Below, one piece after another: positions 20,761-30,277 of a stretch of 64,000 nt of DNA. The DNA is taken from the NCBI RefSeq assembly GCF_014652695.1, contig NZ_BMZH01000004.1, positions 164,620 through 228,619 on the forward strand, written 5' to 3'. Each line of letters opens with the position of its first letter. The first letter of the stretch is position 1. Below the pieces are notes generated by a model. It was not told where the DNA came from. It saw only the letters and a list, made by a program, of their open reading frames with translations, and searched no databases. The stretch is from Algimonas arctica. Its GTDB lineage: Bacteria > Pseudomonadota > Alphaproteobacteria > Caulobacterales > Maricaulaceae. Both the position numbers and the translations under genes were made by a program.

Positions 20761-22302
20761 CTACCCTTTGGCCGATATATAGTTCGATGTGAACGCTTCG
20801 AGGACGTCCTTGATCTTACCTTCAATCTCGTCCGTCAGTTTCTTCTGTGTCGAAATATCGGACAGGAGGGCTTTTTGATCAGTACGGATGTGAGACAGAA
20901 GCTTCGCTTCGTAATCCTGCACATCGTTCACAGCGATCTTGGCGAGATAACCCCGTGTGCCCGCGTAAAGAACGACAACTTGTTCTTCCACTTGCAGAGG
21001 TGAGAATTGTGGCTGCTTCAGTAGTTCTGTCAGGCGGTCACCGCGCGCGAGGAGCGCTTGAGTGGATGCATCAAGATCGGAACCGAACTGAGCAAACGCC
21101 GCCATTTCGCGGTATTGTGCCAATTCGCCTTTAATCGGGCCTGCGACCTGTTTCATCGCTTTGATCTGCGCCGCAGAACCCACACGGGACACGGAAAGAC
21201 CAACGTTCAGCGCAGGGCGGATACCTTGGAAGAACAAATCAGTTTCGAGGAAGATTTGGCCATCAGTAATGGAGATCACGTTGGTCGGGATAAAGGCCGA
21301 CACATCGTTACCTTGAGTTTCAATGATCGGCAGCGCCGTCAGTGAGCCATTACCGTAATCATCACCCATCTTCGCCGCACGTTCGAGCAGACGGGAGTGG
21401 AGATAGAAGACATCGCCCGGATAGGCTTCGCGGCCCGGAGGACGACGCAGCAACAAGGACATTTGACGGTAAGCCACAGCTTGCTTGGACAGATCATCAT
21501 AAACGATCAGCGCGTGCATGCCATTGTCACGGAAATATTCACCCATCGCACAACCAGAGAATGGCGCGAGATAAAGCAGCGGTGCCGGCTCAGACGCGGT
21601 CGCAGCGACAACAATGGAATAATCCATCGCGCCATTTTCTTCGAGCGTCTTGACGAGCTGCGCGACCGTGGAGCGTTTCTGGCCAATCACAACATAGATA
21701 CAGTAAAGCTGGTCCGCTTCACGGCCATCGTCAAACGCGGCCTTCTGGTTCAAGATCGCATCAATCGCGACGGCTGTTTTACCGGTCTGGCGGTCACCAA
21801 TGATCAATTCGCGTTGTCCGCGACCAATCGGGATTAGCGCATCAATCGCCTTGATACCCGTCTGAACAGGCTCGTGAACAGATTTACGCGGAATAATACC
21901 CGGTGCTTTCACATCAACGCGGCGACGCTCTGTCGCCTCGATAGGGCCTTTGCCGTCGATGGGGTTGCCCAGCGGGTCAACAACACGGCCGAGCAAACCT
22001 TTGCCGACTGGAACGTCAACGATTTCACCGAGGCGGCGCACTTGGTCGCCTTCTTTGATGGATTTATCATCCCCAAAGATCACAACGCCGACATTGTCAG
22101 TTTCCAAGTTGAGCGCCATCCCTTTGATGCCGCCGGGAAACTCGACCATTTCGCCAGCGCGAACGCTATCGAGCCCATAGACTCGGGCAATCCCGTCACC
22201 GACGGATAGAACCTGGCCAATGTCAGAGACTTTGGCATCTTTACCAAAATCCTTGATTTGTTGCTTCAGGATTGTGGAGATTTCAGCGGCGCGAATGTCC
22301 AT
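20761..22302 (-). CDS. atpA: ATP synthase subunit alpha
   Basis: Regulatory nucleotide-binding subunit of F1, 513 residues. N-terminal M-D-I-R-A-A-E-I-S; Walker [23 protein letters not shown]; and the V-S-R-V-G-S-A-A-Q signature. Preceded by a GAGGA Shine-Dalgarno. Confidence 0.98.
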   Translation of the reverse strand: MDIRAAEISTILKQQIKDFGKDAKVSDIGQVLSVGDGIARVYGLDSVRAGEMVEFPGGIKGMALNLETDNVGVVIFGDDKSIKEGDQVRRLGEIVDVPVGKGLLGRVVDPLGNPIDGKGPIEATERRRVDVKAPGIIPRKSVHEPVQTGIKAIDALIPIGRGQRELIIGDRQTGKTAVAIDAILNQKAAFDDGREADQLYCIYVVIGQKRSTVAQLVKTLEENGAMDYSIVVAATASEPAPLLYLAPFSGCAMGEYFRDNGMHALIVYDDLSKQAVAYRQMSLLLRRPPGREAYPGDVFYLHSRLLERAAKMGDDYGNGSLTALPIIETQGNDVSAFIPTNVISITDGQIFLETDLFFQGIRPALNVGLSVSRVGSAAQIKAMKQVAGPIKGELAQYREMAAFAQFGSDLDASTQALLARGDRLTELLKQPQFSPLQVEEQVVVLYAGTRGYLAKIAVNDVQDYEAKLLSHIRTDQKALLSDISTQKKLTDEIEGKIKDVLEAFTSNYISAKG

Positions 22303-22368
22303 GGACGGTGTCCTCTTCAGATCTTTATCGTGTGCGCGTGACGCGTCTTAAATTCGGTGAGCGGGTTT

Positions 22369-22926
22369 TTAAGCCGTTTTGAGGGCGAGGCGTAAATCCT
22401 CGAGCTTAGTTTTGAGCGATGCGTCATAGAGCCGAGACCCCAATTTGACGATAAAACCGCCAAGCAAGTCAGGGTCAACGGAGACTTCCATGTCTACCGT
22501 TTTGCCTGTTTCGGCTTTTAATTTCGATTTTAATTGTGTCAGTTGTGCAGCCGTCAATTTAGAAGCGGATGTCACTTTCGCGACTTGGCTTCCGCGGCGC
22601 AAGGCAACCATCTCGTTGAAAGCAGCAATAATCATAGGCAACTCTCCGGCCCGATGATTTGCTGTAACCGTACCCATAAATTGCTGCGTCAGTTCGCTAA
22701 CTTTCGCGGCTTTCGCAATGGCGATCATCGCCGCAACTTTATCCTCTGTCGCAAAAACGGGACTGATCGCAAAACGACGCAATTCGTCACTCTCTTTAAA
22801 CGCAGCCGCAATGTCGGTGAGGTCTTTTTCAACCCGAACCAATGACTTGGCATCGTCCGCCAGATCAATCAGCGCTTTAGCATAGCGAGCCGGGGCTTCG
22901 CCCGTAATGACGTCTTCAGAAGTCAC
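22369..22926 (-). CDS. atpH: ATP synthase subunit delta
   Basis: Peripheral stalk subunit joining F1 to the b subunits. From GTG at 22926 it has 185 residues, the usual length, starting shortly before A-R-Y-A-K-A-L-I-D-L-A; the frame also opens from 22980 but the extra segment has no family match. The C-terminal half has the conserved D-P-D-L-L-G-G-F-I-V-K-L-G-S-R-L-Y-D. First gene of the atp operon; the Fo genes are elsewhere, as usual in alphaproteobacteria. Confidence 0.95.
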   Translation of the reverse strand: MTSEDVITGEAPARYAKALIDLADDAKSLVRVEKDLTDIAAAFKESDELRRFAISPVFATEDKVAAMIAIAKAAKVSELTQQFMGTVTANHRAGELPMIIAAFNEMVALRRGSQVAKVTSASKLTAAQLTQLKSKLKAETGKTVDMEVSVDPDLLGGFIVKLGSRLYDASLKTKLEDLRLALKTA

Positions 22927-23110
22927 GTTAGTTATGTCCGTCAGCAAAAGCCGGATTGCTCCGGCGTGAGAAAACAACAAGCAAAAGGGAATCCCTACTC
23001 GTCAATCGCGCGCCGCTTAGCAAAGGCCGTCACAAGGGGCAAGCGATGGAAGTACTCTGGCGCACATTTAGAGTCAAACTAACTCAGACTATACCAACTT
23101 ACAGTCTTAA

Positions 23111-23140
23111 AACAAAAAAGGCCGCCCGAAGGCGACCTTT
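23111..23140 (-). terminator. Rho-independent terminator after the TonB-dependent receptor
   Basis: Stem 23117-23126 with 23131-23140 (one C-A mismatch, 4-nt loop); read on the minus strand it is followed by a run of six T plus TTTT. It separates the receptor gene from the atp operon. Confidence 0.8.
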
Positions 23141-23161
23141 CGTTATTCAATGTCGTGAGGA

Positions 23162-26100
23162 CTAAAGTTTGACGTTCAGACCGACGAAGACGAAACGACC
23201 GGTGTCATAAATACCAGGATAGGTATTGTTGTTACCGTTGATTCCTGGGCCCGATGACACGGACACTGGGAAACGGTTTTCAAAGATGTTGTTCACACCG
23301 GCACGGGCGGTAATACCGTCCATGAATTCCCAACGTGTAGAAACATCGAAGTAGTTCGCCGCATCGAGTGAACCTTCGTTCGTAGATTGCGGGTTTCCTT
23401 CATTTTCGACACTGCCGAAGTGACGCCATGTGACGTTAACGCCCAGACCTTCAACAGGCGTGTTCCATGTTGCGATCGCACGATGACGATAATCCGCAGT
23501 TGGCTGACCACAGTTACCGACAAACTTGCCTTCACATTCGTCAGTGACAGCACCGAGGAACGGTGTGAAATCTGAGGATGACAGGAATGTTGACGCGTAC
23601 TGGACCGCAAAATCACCGAAGTTTTCGGCACCAAAGCGTTCCAGATCGAAGCTGTAATTGACCTGAAGATCAATACCGCTCGTTGCAAGAGACGCAGCGT
23701 TCAGGTTTGTCAGCGCAAAGCCAATGCCAGGGCCACTCGCGTTAAGCGAACCGGCGCCATCACGTTGAACAAGATCACAGAACGTTGCGTCACCAGTTTC
23801 CAAACAACCGTTTAGAATGTTGGACGCGCCAATACCTGAAACGATTGCATCATCAATTGTGATGTCGAAGTAATCGACAGAGGCGGTGAGTCCGCTGATG
23901 AATGATGGAGTAAAGACAGCTCCAACAGTGAACGTATCAGATGTTTCTGGCGAAAGATTAGGATTGCCACCAAATATACCTTGGGTCTGACCTGAAACAA
24001 CGTCTGGAACACTTCCGTATTGAGCCGCTGTTACACCAGTACTGGCGCAGGCCGCTGCTGACGCAAGAGGCGTAGTCGTAGCCGTACTTGAACAAGGATC
24101 ATAAACTGTATTACCGGCCGAGTCCTTACCAAACTCTGGTAGATCCGGAAGCCCAGTTGATTGACCCGTAAAGAGTTCAACAACGTTTGGCGCCCGAACG
24201 GCTCGTTGATACTGACCCCGGAATGTGATGTCCGGCGTTGGAACCCACGTCAGCTGAGCACCATATGTATCCGTACTAAAGCTGTTTGACACCCCATTAC
24301 CATCGACAGAGTAGTCGGAGTAACGATACTGACCATTGAAGACGAGTTCTTCAAAAAACTCAACGCCTGTCACGAGTGGGATTTCAATCTCACCGAACAG
24401 TTCAAACACGTTAATGCTACCAGCGACGGGCAGAGTTGGACCGCCAACGCCTGTGAAACCGCCATCGGCACGCTGGCTGATTTGATCAGGTTGCGCGTCC
24501 AGTGAATCTTCGCGGTATTCCGCACCGATGAGCAGGCCAACGCCTGTATCGGACGCATATGGCGACACGAAACCGTAGTTGGAAAGATCAGTTTGTACGT
24601 TACCACCAAAGATAAGCTGGTCAGTTTGACCAGTTGTGATGCCAACACCTTGGATGAAGCTCAGAGCCGCATCAGACACAAGGCTTTCGCCGCCGGCGCC
24701 ACGTTCGAAGATGTTATAAGGCGCACATCCGTTTGAAGGATCGATACAGACAGCATTACCAGCCGCATCAGTTGTGACTAAGAGGGACTGACCCAATTGG
24801 TCGATCTGGAAGTCATTGGTGGATGTATCTTGGTCTTTTGTTTTGGAATACTGACCAAAGACTTCGTAATCCCACGTTTCTGCGAATGTCCCGCGCATAC
24901 CGCCCACAAAGCGCATGGCTTGGTTTTCGAGACGTGAGTTCCGTGAACCACCTTCGACGTTCCGGTGTGTTGCAGTCAGGCCGTCAACAACAACGGATCC
25001 TGGGTTAGCAGCATCGGCAGCGATATCAGCAGCCGAACACCCCAAGATGTTCGTTGCGAATGATTCACCATTCGCAAACAGAGACGTATCTTGGATCAGC
25101 GGGTTCGAACAGTTGATGCTACGCTGGAAGAAACCAAACGACGCAGACGGTGCGATTTGAGCGTCAGATTGCGATTCTGTAAAACCGAAATCCATAAACA
25201 GTTCATGGCCGTCAATAACTTCGTAGCTTGCTTTTGTATAAAGCTGGAAGCGCTCAACAGGACGTTGGAAATAGTTCGAAGCACCGAAGTTGAATGTTTC
25301 AGCAGGACCGCCGGCAAATGTTGTGAACTGACCGTTTTCTTGCTGGAAGACGTCAGTACCGCCGAAGTCAGCGACATTGTTGAAGCGACGGAAGTTGGAC
25401 GAACCCACACAGCCGAAACCATTCGTACTTCCTGAACCGATTGTACAGGCTGATCGCGTCCGGTCAGCACCGAGGATTTCATTGCGTGTTTGATAAGAGG
25501 CGAATGCGACCACATTACCGCGACCACCATCAAGGTTCGCCCCGAGTGTGACTGACCCTGTGACTTCTTCGCCGTCTGTAATAGAGCCAGGAAGCTGCAC
25601 TTGTGCTGTACGCATGACGTCATCAAAAATGTCATCGCTACCGTTGCTGCTCTGAGCAAAACCGTATTGCAGGTCGAGCTCTGCGCCTTCGAAGTCGTCT
25701 TTAAGGATAAAGTTGACAACACCAGAAACCGCATCGGAACCATAAACAGCGGATGAACCACCAGTTAGGACTTCGATACGCTCAACGAGATTAGTCGGGA
25801 CCAAGTCGATGTTAACAGCAACAGAAGAAGAGTCACCATAAGGAAGGCGACGACCGTCGATCAGGCTCAATGTACGCTGTGCACCCAGACCACGAAGGTC
25901 AAGCTGAGCTGTACCGGAAGCGCCGTTAGACTGCTCGGATGTTTGCGCGGCAGAAATCTGCGGCAGGCTGTTTGTCAGATCTTCAATGTTGACGACACCG
26001 CGAGCGCTGATTTCAGAGTTGTCGATCGAGAGGATCGGCTGAGCTGATGTCAGGTTCGGGTTAACATTTAGGCGTGAGCCTGTGACGATAATTTCATCAT

Positions 26101-26197
26101 CACCGGCGTTCTGCGCCATCGCCGTCATGCCAGTGGAGGCAATAACCCCACCCATAACGGTCGAAAGCAAAAACTTCGACTTCATTGTTCTTCGCAT
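23162..26197 (-). CDS. TonB-dependent outer membrane receptor
   Basis: Active transporter of the outer membrane, 1011 residues from ATG 26197 (AGGGAAG upstream; ATG 26185 also possible). Signal peptide (F-L-L-S-T-V-M-G-G-V-I-A-S-T-G to A-M-A-Q), TonB box-like D-E-I-I-V-T-G-S, plug domain (about 55-180; L-D-L-R-G-L-G-A-Q-R-T-L, Y-G-S-D-A-V-S-G-V-V-N-F) and a 22-strand barrel ending G-R-F-V-F-V-G-L-N. At least fourteen Cys occur in the barrel region, many as close pairs in likely loops (C-I-D-P-S-N-G-C, C-L-E-T-G-D-A-T-F-C, C-E-G-K-F-V-G-N-C). No regulator or substrate enzyme is adjacent, so the ligand is unknown. Confidence 0.95.
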   Translation of the reverse strand: MRRTMKSKFLLSTVMGGVIASTGMTAMAQNAGDDEIIVTGSRLNVNPNLTSAQPILSIDNSEISARGVVNIEDLTNSLPQISAAQTSEQSNGASGTAQLDLRGLGAQRTLSLIDGRRLPYGDSSSVAVNIDLVPTNLVERIEVLTGGSSAVYGSDAVSGVVNFILKDDFEGAELDLQYGFAQSSNGSDDIFDDVMRTAQVQLPGSITDGEEVTGSVTLGANLDGGRGNVVAFASYQTRNEILGADRTRSACTIGSGSTNGFGCVGSSNFRRFNNVADFGGTDVFQQENGQFTTFAGGPAETFNFGASNYFQRPVERFQLYTKASYEVIDGHELFMDFGFTESQSDAQIAPSASFGFFQRSINCSNPLIQDTSLFANGESFATNILGCSAADIAADAANPGSVVVDGLTATHRNVEGGSRNSRLENQAMRFVGGMRGTFAETWDYEVFGQYSKTKDQDTSTNDFQIDQLGQSLLVTTDAAGNAVCIDPSNGCAPYNIFERGAGGESLVSDAALSFIQGVGITTGQTDQLIFGGNVQTDLSNYGFVSPYASDTGVGLLIGAEYREDSLDAQPDQISQRADGGFTGVGGPTLPVAGSINVFELFGEIEIPLVTGVEFFEELVFNGQYRYSDYSVDGNGVSNSFSTDTYGAQLTWVPTPDITFRGQYQRAVRAPNVVELFTGQSTGLPDLPEFGKDSAGNTVYDPCSSTATTTPLASAAACASTGVTAAQYGSVPDVVSGQTQGIFGGNPNLSPETSDTFTVGAVFTPSFISGLTASVDYFDITIDDAIVSGIGASNILNGCLETGDATFCDLVQRDGAGSLNASGPGIGFALTNLNAASLATSGIDLQVNYSFDLERFGAENFGDFAVQYASTFLSSSDFTPFLGAVTDECEGKFVGNCGQPTADYRHRAIATWNTPVEGLGVNVTWRHFGSVENEGNPQSTNEGSLDAANYFDVSTRWEFMDGITARAGVNNIFENRFPVSVSSGPGINGNNNTYPGIYDTGRFVFVGLNVKL

Positions 26198-26417
26198 GGA
26201 GAACTTCCCTTCAAAAAATGCGTTGCCTGTGAGCCCCAAAAGACTCACAATTATCTGATCCTCTATTACCAAGCATCCACTATGGCCAAGTCGTAAGTCA
26301 GAAATGACAAAAAATTATCAACTGTGTGTCAATTTTGCATCACCCGTAAATTGCCGTCCAAAAAATGGTCGCGGCAGTTTAGATTGACAGATCCGGCTGT
26401 CGCCGAGAGATTAAGCT

Positions 26418-26921
26418 ATGATCTTAGAGCTTTTTCAAATCTTCCGCGCCCGGCGCGACACAACATTGGCATCAAAGCTCGCCTTGCGATTTGCGCAGGG
26501 GCAGCTCTTAGAACGCGCCACAGCGCCCTTATTAATCGTTCACCTCTGTCTATGGCTTGTCGCCATTATAATGGGAGCGATTGCTACGGTTTTGATCATG
26601 ACCGCCATCAAAGTTCATGGCGCCATAATTATCGTCGCGGTCATTCCTCTGACGGCCGGCCTTATTTCTATATGGATTTCGCTTCGGCTTAAAATGGGTC
26701 TTGATCGCATTCGAACGATTGCGGACGGGTATAGTGATTCACAGATAGATCGGTTCTTCGACCGAAAAGGGGTCGACGGTCATGACCTTAAACCCGCGAT
26801 ATCTAGCGTTGCTACAAATATCACGCCCGAAACGCCCGCAAACACAATCATAGCAAGACCAGAGACGCCCCCTAGCGATTTACCGAAACCACTGCTAAAT
26901 GACCCGGATGAACTATACTGA
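26418..26921 (+). CDS. Hypothetical two-helix membrane protein
   Basis: I do not recognise this 167-residue protein. It has two strongly hydrophobic segments (about 35-60, L-L-I-V-H-L-C-L-W-L-V-A-I-I-M-G, and 66-92, G-A-I-I-I-V-A-V-I-P-L-T-A-G-L-I), a short basic stretch and a Pro/Thr-rich tail. Its 3' end overlaps map by 14 bp, which supports expression together with it. It may regulate or localise a membrane process, but nothing in the sequence says which. Confidence 0.6.
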   Translation: MILELFQIFRARRDTTLASKLALRFAQGQLLERATAPLLIVHLCLWLVAIIMGAIATVLIMTAIKVHGAIIIVAVIPLTAGLISIWISLRLKMGLDRIRTIADGYSDSQIDRFFDRKGVDGHDLKPAISSVATNITPETPANTIIARPETPPSDLPKPLLNDPDELY

Positions 26922-27729
26922 TGCAACCGATGCGCCCACTCTTCGCGACGGCGCTATAAAAATTCACAGCGCCTCTGGATTTGAGGGGATGCGCAAGGCC
27001 GGGCGGCTGGCGGCAGAATGCCTCGACCATCTTGCGCCCCTTGTGCAGCCCGGCGTGACGACCGGCGCGCTCGACGATGCGGCGCGGACCTTTATTCTCG
27101 ATCATGGCGCATTGCCTGCAACCCTCGGCTATCGCGGCTATAAACATTCGCTTTGCACATCAATCAACCACGTCGTTTGCCACGGTATCCCGGGCGACAA
27201 ACCCCTCAAAGACAGCGACACGTTAAACATTGACGTGACAGTGATTGTCGATGGCTGGCACGGCGACACATCACGCATGTATGCGGCGGGCGAACCAAAC
27301 CGCCGCGCAGAACGCCTCATGGGCATTACCTATGACGCCTTGATGTTAGGGATCGCCGCGGTGAAGCCCGGCAATACAACCGGGGATATCGGTCACGCGA
27401 TTCAGAAGTTCGCCGAAGGTGAACGCTGTTCTGTTGTCGAAGATTTTTGTGGCCACGGCCTCGGGAAACTTTTCCACGATAGTCCGAACATCCTTCACTA
27501 TGGTCGCCCCGGTCAAGGCGAGGAACTCCGCGAAGGGATGTTATTCACAATCGAACCGATGATCAATCTGGGACGCGCCGGTGTGAAAGTCTTGTCAGAT
27601 GGATGGACCGCCGTGACGCGGGACCGAAAACTGACCGCGCAATTCGAACATTCCCTCGGTGTCACCAAAGATGGCTGCGAAATTTTTACCGCATCGCCCA
27701 CCGGACTGCATAGACCCTATGCCGCCTAA
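26908..27729 (+). CDS. map: Methionine aminopeptidase, type I
   Basis: Removes the initiator methionine from nascent proteins. All five metal ligands are visible: Asp in N-I-D-V-T-V and D-T-S-R-M-Y, His in G-H-G-L-G-K-L-F-H, Glu in F-T-I-E-P-M-I and Q-F-E-H-S. The ATG at 26908 (273 residues) matches the usual alphaproteobacterial N-terminus; another in-frame ATG lies at 26899. Overlaps radC by 11 bp. Confidence 0.96.
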   Translation: MNYTDATDAPTLRDGAIKIHSASGFEGMRKAGRLAAECLDHLAPLVQPGVTTGALDDAARTFILDHGALPATLGYRGYKHSLCTSINHVVCHGIPGDKPLKDSDTLNIDVTVIVDGWHGDTSRMYAAGEPNRRAERLMGITYDALMLGIAAVKPGNTTGDIGHAIQKFAEGERCSVVEDFCGHGLGKLFHDSPNILHYGRPGQGEELREGMLFTIEPMINLGRAGVKVLSDGWTAVTRDRKLTAQFEHSLGVTKDGCEIFTASPTGLHRPYAA

Positions 27730-28588
27730 AGACGGATCGCGCACGGGGGAACAGGCCGCCGAAGGCTTTGAAGCCTTGTTTCGGCAGGCCACAGAAGGCG
27801 CTGCAATAGACCTTACGCCTTCTCATTTAGAGGCAGGCAGCGCTCCGATTCCAAATATGTCGAAAGACGCGCGCGCTGAGCCCCCTGAACTCGCGCCCGC
27901 AACCGACAAAGACCCCAAACCTCATTACCATGATCATCGCGACCGATTGCGTGACAAATTTACGCGCCGTGGGGCAGACGCTTTTGACGATTATGAATTG
28001 CTCGAACTTATTTTGTTTCAGGCGCTACCGCGAATCGACACCAAACCCATTGCCAAAGCATTGCTGGCTAAGTTCGAAACCCTCGCCGAAGTCGTCGCCG
28101 CGCCCGTCGAGAAACTCACCACTGTTAAAGGGATCGGTCCCAGCGCGGCGCAACATTTGAAAATCCTCCAACAGGTCAGCATCCGCATAGGTAAGAGCTC
28201 GGTCATTAACCGCCCTGTCCTGTCCAGTTGGAACGCTCTGCTCGATTATTGCCGCGCCGCGATGCAATTTGAAGGACGTGAGCAATTTCGCGTGCTCTTT
28301 CTCGACCGTAAAAACCGGTTGCTCGCAGACGAGGTGATGGGACACGGAACTGTCGACCGTGCGCCCGTCTATCCACGTGAAATCGTTCGACGCGCACTCG
28401 TCCATGAAGCCACGGCGATCATCCTCGTTCACAATCACCCGTCGGGCGACCCGACGCCGTCGCGCCAAGACATAGCCTTGACAGAATCTATTATAGAGAC
28501 AGCCAAAGCCATTAATGTCGTCGTTCACGACCATTTGATCGTCGGCCGCGAAGATGTGGCCAGCTTTAAGATGTTAGGTTTGATGTAA
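27719..28588 (+). CDS. radC: RadC/YeeS-type JAB domain protein
   Basis: Protein of 289 residues. The N-terminal ~75 residues look disordered, followed by a helix-hairpin-helix-like section (L-T-T-V-K-G-I-G-P-S-A-A) and a C-terminal JAMM metalloprotease-like domain with the zinc motif H-N-H-P-S-G-D-P-T-P-S-R-Q-D intact. Despite the name, a direct role in DNA repair is not established for the family. I chose ATG 27719, which overlaps the map stop; the frame is also open to 27659. The map-radC adjacency is common in this clade. Confidence 0.93.
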   Translation: MPPKDGSRTGEQAAEGFEALFRQATEGAAIDLTPSHLEAGSAPIPNMSKDARAEPPELAPATDKDPKPHYHDHRDRLRDKFTRRGADAFDDYELLELILFQALPRIDTKPIAKALLAKFETLAEVVAAPVEKLTTVKGIGPSAAQHLKILQQVSIRIGKSSVINRPVLSSWNALLDYCRAAMQFEGREQFRVLFLDRKNRLLADEVMGHGTVDRAPVYPREIVRRALVHEATAIILVHNHPSGDPTPSRQDIALTESIIETAKAINVVVHDHLIVGREDVASFKMLGLM

Positions 28589-28645
28589 GGCTTGACCGTT
28601 CGCGCAATCTCCCCTCTTAAGGCCGTAAGATTTTGGGGAGACAGC

Positions 28646-30220
28646 ATGTCAGATTTAAACGCGAACGAGACACCGAAGGCGGCGTCAAAAAAGGGCTACA
28701 GAACGGTCGTTCTTCTGCTGCTGACTGTTGTTTACGGATTCAACTTCATCGACCGTCAAATTGTCGGTATTCTAGCCCCGTTTATTCAAGCTGATTTGGG
28801 TCTCACGAACACGCAGCTTGGGCTTTTGATCGGCCTTGCTTTCGCGGCTTTTTATACGATCATGGGCATCCCCCTCGCCTTTTTGGCAGATAGAGTAAAT
28901 CGTGTGAACCTGTTGGCTATTTCATTGGCCGTGTGGTCAGGTTTTACAGCCCTCACAGGACTGTCTCAAAACTTCCTTCACATTGCACTGGCGCGAATTG
29001 GCGTCGGCATCGGCGAAGCAGGCGGCAGCCCGCCATCTCATTCCATGATTTCGGATTTCTACGGAAAAGAAGAACGCTCGGGCGCTTTGGGTGTCTATTC
29101 CCTGGGTATCCCGCTCGGCATTATGTCCGCCTACTTCCTTACGGCGGCCCTTCTCGGTGCAGACGCAACGGATGTAAACTGGCGACGTATTTTCATCATA
29201 CTCGGTATCACGGGTCTATTTCTGTCGCTCATTGTACGGCTCGTCATCATTGAACCCCAACGCGGTGCGGTTGAGATAACGACACATGATACCTCGCCGA
29301 CAGTTCGGTTTAATGATTCATTTAAATCTCTCGCCATCCTCTTGGGGTTTGTTGTCGCCTTTGCGTTGTTGGCTCAACTACTCGGGGCAAGTGATACGTT
29401 TTTAGGAACGACTCTCAATTGGGATGTCGTCACAATTTTCATAATCCTCTTCGGCGTGTGCTTGGCGGTGATGACTCGGCTTTCACTACGCATTCCCGAA
29501 GTTCCGAAACATATCGTCAAAAAAGAAGAGGCTTTGAAAGTTCCTTTTCTGATCGGTGTCCGGACGCTTCTATCCATTCCCTCATGGTGGTGGATGTGCC
29601 TTGGAATCGCGTTTGCCAGCTTTGCGTCTTACGCGATCTCAGGATTCCAAACGAAATACCTTCTCCTTTTAGATCCTGAGTTTAACTTCCGTACGATTGT
29701 CATCTGGATCGGCATTATTAACGGGACCTTTTACGTCGCGGGCACCTATTTCGGCGCAAGGCTTGTCGATTGGAAAGCAAAGACAGACATTCGCGCCTAT
29801 GGCACGATACCGGCGATTTCGATCCTGCTGTGCCTCCCGCTCGCAATAGCAACATTTGCTGTGCCGACCGTCATTGCACACCTCGCTATTGGCGCGTTTT
29901 TACAGCTCTGCCTTGGTGTTTATCTGGGCCCCAGTTTCGCGATTGCGCAGACTTTGGCCCCGATTCGAATTCGCGCCATGTCAACGGCTCTGTTTTTCTT
30001 CATTTTGAATATGATTGCTTTGGGCGGCGGGCCTACATTTGCCGGAGCAATGATCGATGTCTTTGGACGTGCAGGAAATGTTGAGCTGGTTGCGACACGG
30101 TACGCGATGTTTACCACTTTTGCGGCTTATGGCTTGTCTGTTATGGCCTATCTTATCGTTCGGAAAACACTTCCCAAGGATTGGGCCGCGGCTGAAGCAC
30201 GCAATTCGGACGCGAATTAA
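28646..30220 (+). CDS. Spinster-type MFS transporter
   Basis: Major facilitator of 524 residues with twelve predicted helices. The first helix region Y-G-F-N-F-I-D-R-Q-I-V-G-I-L-A-P and motif A L-A-D-R-V-N-R are typical of the spinster-like subgroup, widespread in Caulobacterales and sphingomonads, mostly with unknown substrates. GGGGAGA precedes ATG 28646; the open frame back to 28592 is not needed. A perfect hairpin lies between this gene and purB. Confidence 0.88.
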   Translation: MSDLNANETPKAASKKGYRTVVLLLLTVVYGFNFIDRQIVGILAPFIQADLGLTNTQLGLLIGLAFAAFYTIMGIPLAFLADRVNRVNLLAISLAVWSGFTALTGLSQNFLHIALARIGVGIGEAGGSPPSHSMISDFYGKEERSGALGVYSLGIPLGIMSAYFLTAALLGADATDVNWRRIFIILGITGLFLSLIVRLVIIEPQRGAVEITTHDTSPTVRFNDSFKSLAILLGFVVAFALLAQLLGASDTFLGTTLNWDVVTIFIILFGVCLAVMTRLSLRIPEVPKHIVKKEEALKVPFLIGVRTLLSIPSWWWMCLGIAFASFASYAISGFQTKYLLLLDPEFNFRTIVIWIGIINGTFYVAGTYFGARLVDWKAKTDIRAYGTIPAISILLCLPLAIATFAVPTVIAHLAIGAFLQLCLGVYLGPSFAIAQTLAPIRIRAMSTALFFFILNMIALGGGPTFAGAMIDVFGRAGNVELVATRYAMFTTFAAYGLSVMAYLIVRKTLPKDWAAAEARNSDAN

Positions 30221-30232
30221 AAAAACAAATAC

Positions 30233-30260
30233 GTTCCGCCCCCTTCATTTTGGGCGGAAC
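30233..30260. terminator. Perfect 9-bp hairpin between MFS gene and purB
   Basis: Arms 30233-30241 and 30252-30260 pair perfectly with a 10-nt loop. On the plus strand only a short T run follows, but upstream there is A7-C-A3, so on the minus strand it would be a classical terminator. Possible bidirectional terminator for the MFS gene; no minus-strand gene is known to end here. Confidence 0.55.
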
Positions 30261-30277
30261 TTCGCTATGACGCGGCC

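Noticed and set aside
22927-23110. atp operon promoter
   Set aside because: A TTGACG is visible on the minus strand but no acceptable -10 at 16-18 nt, so I did not call it.
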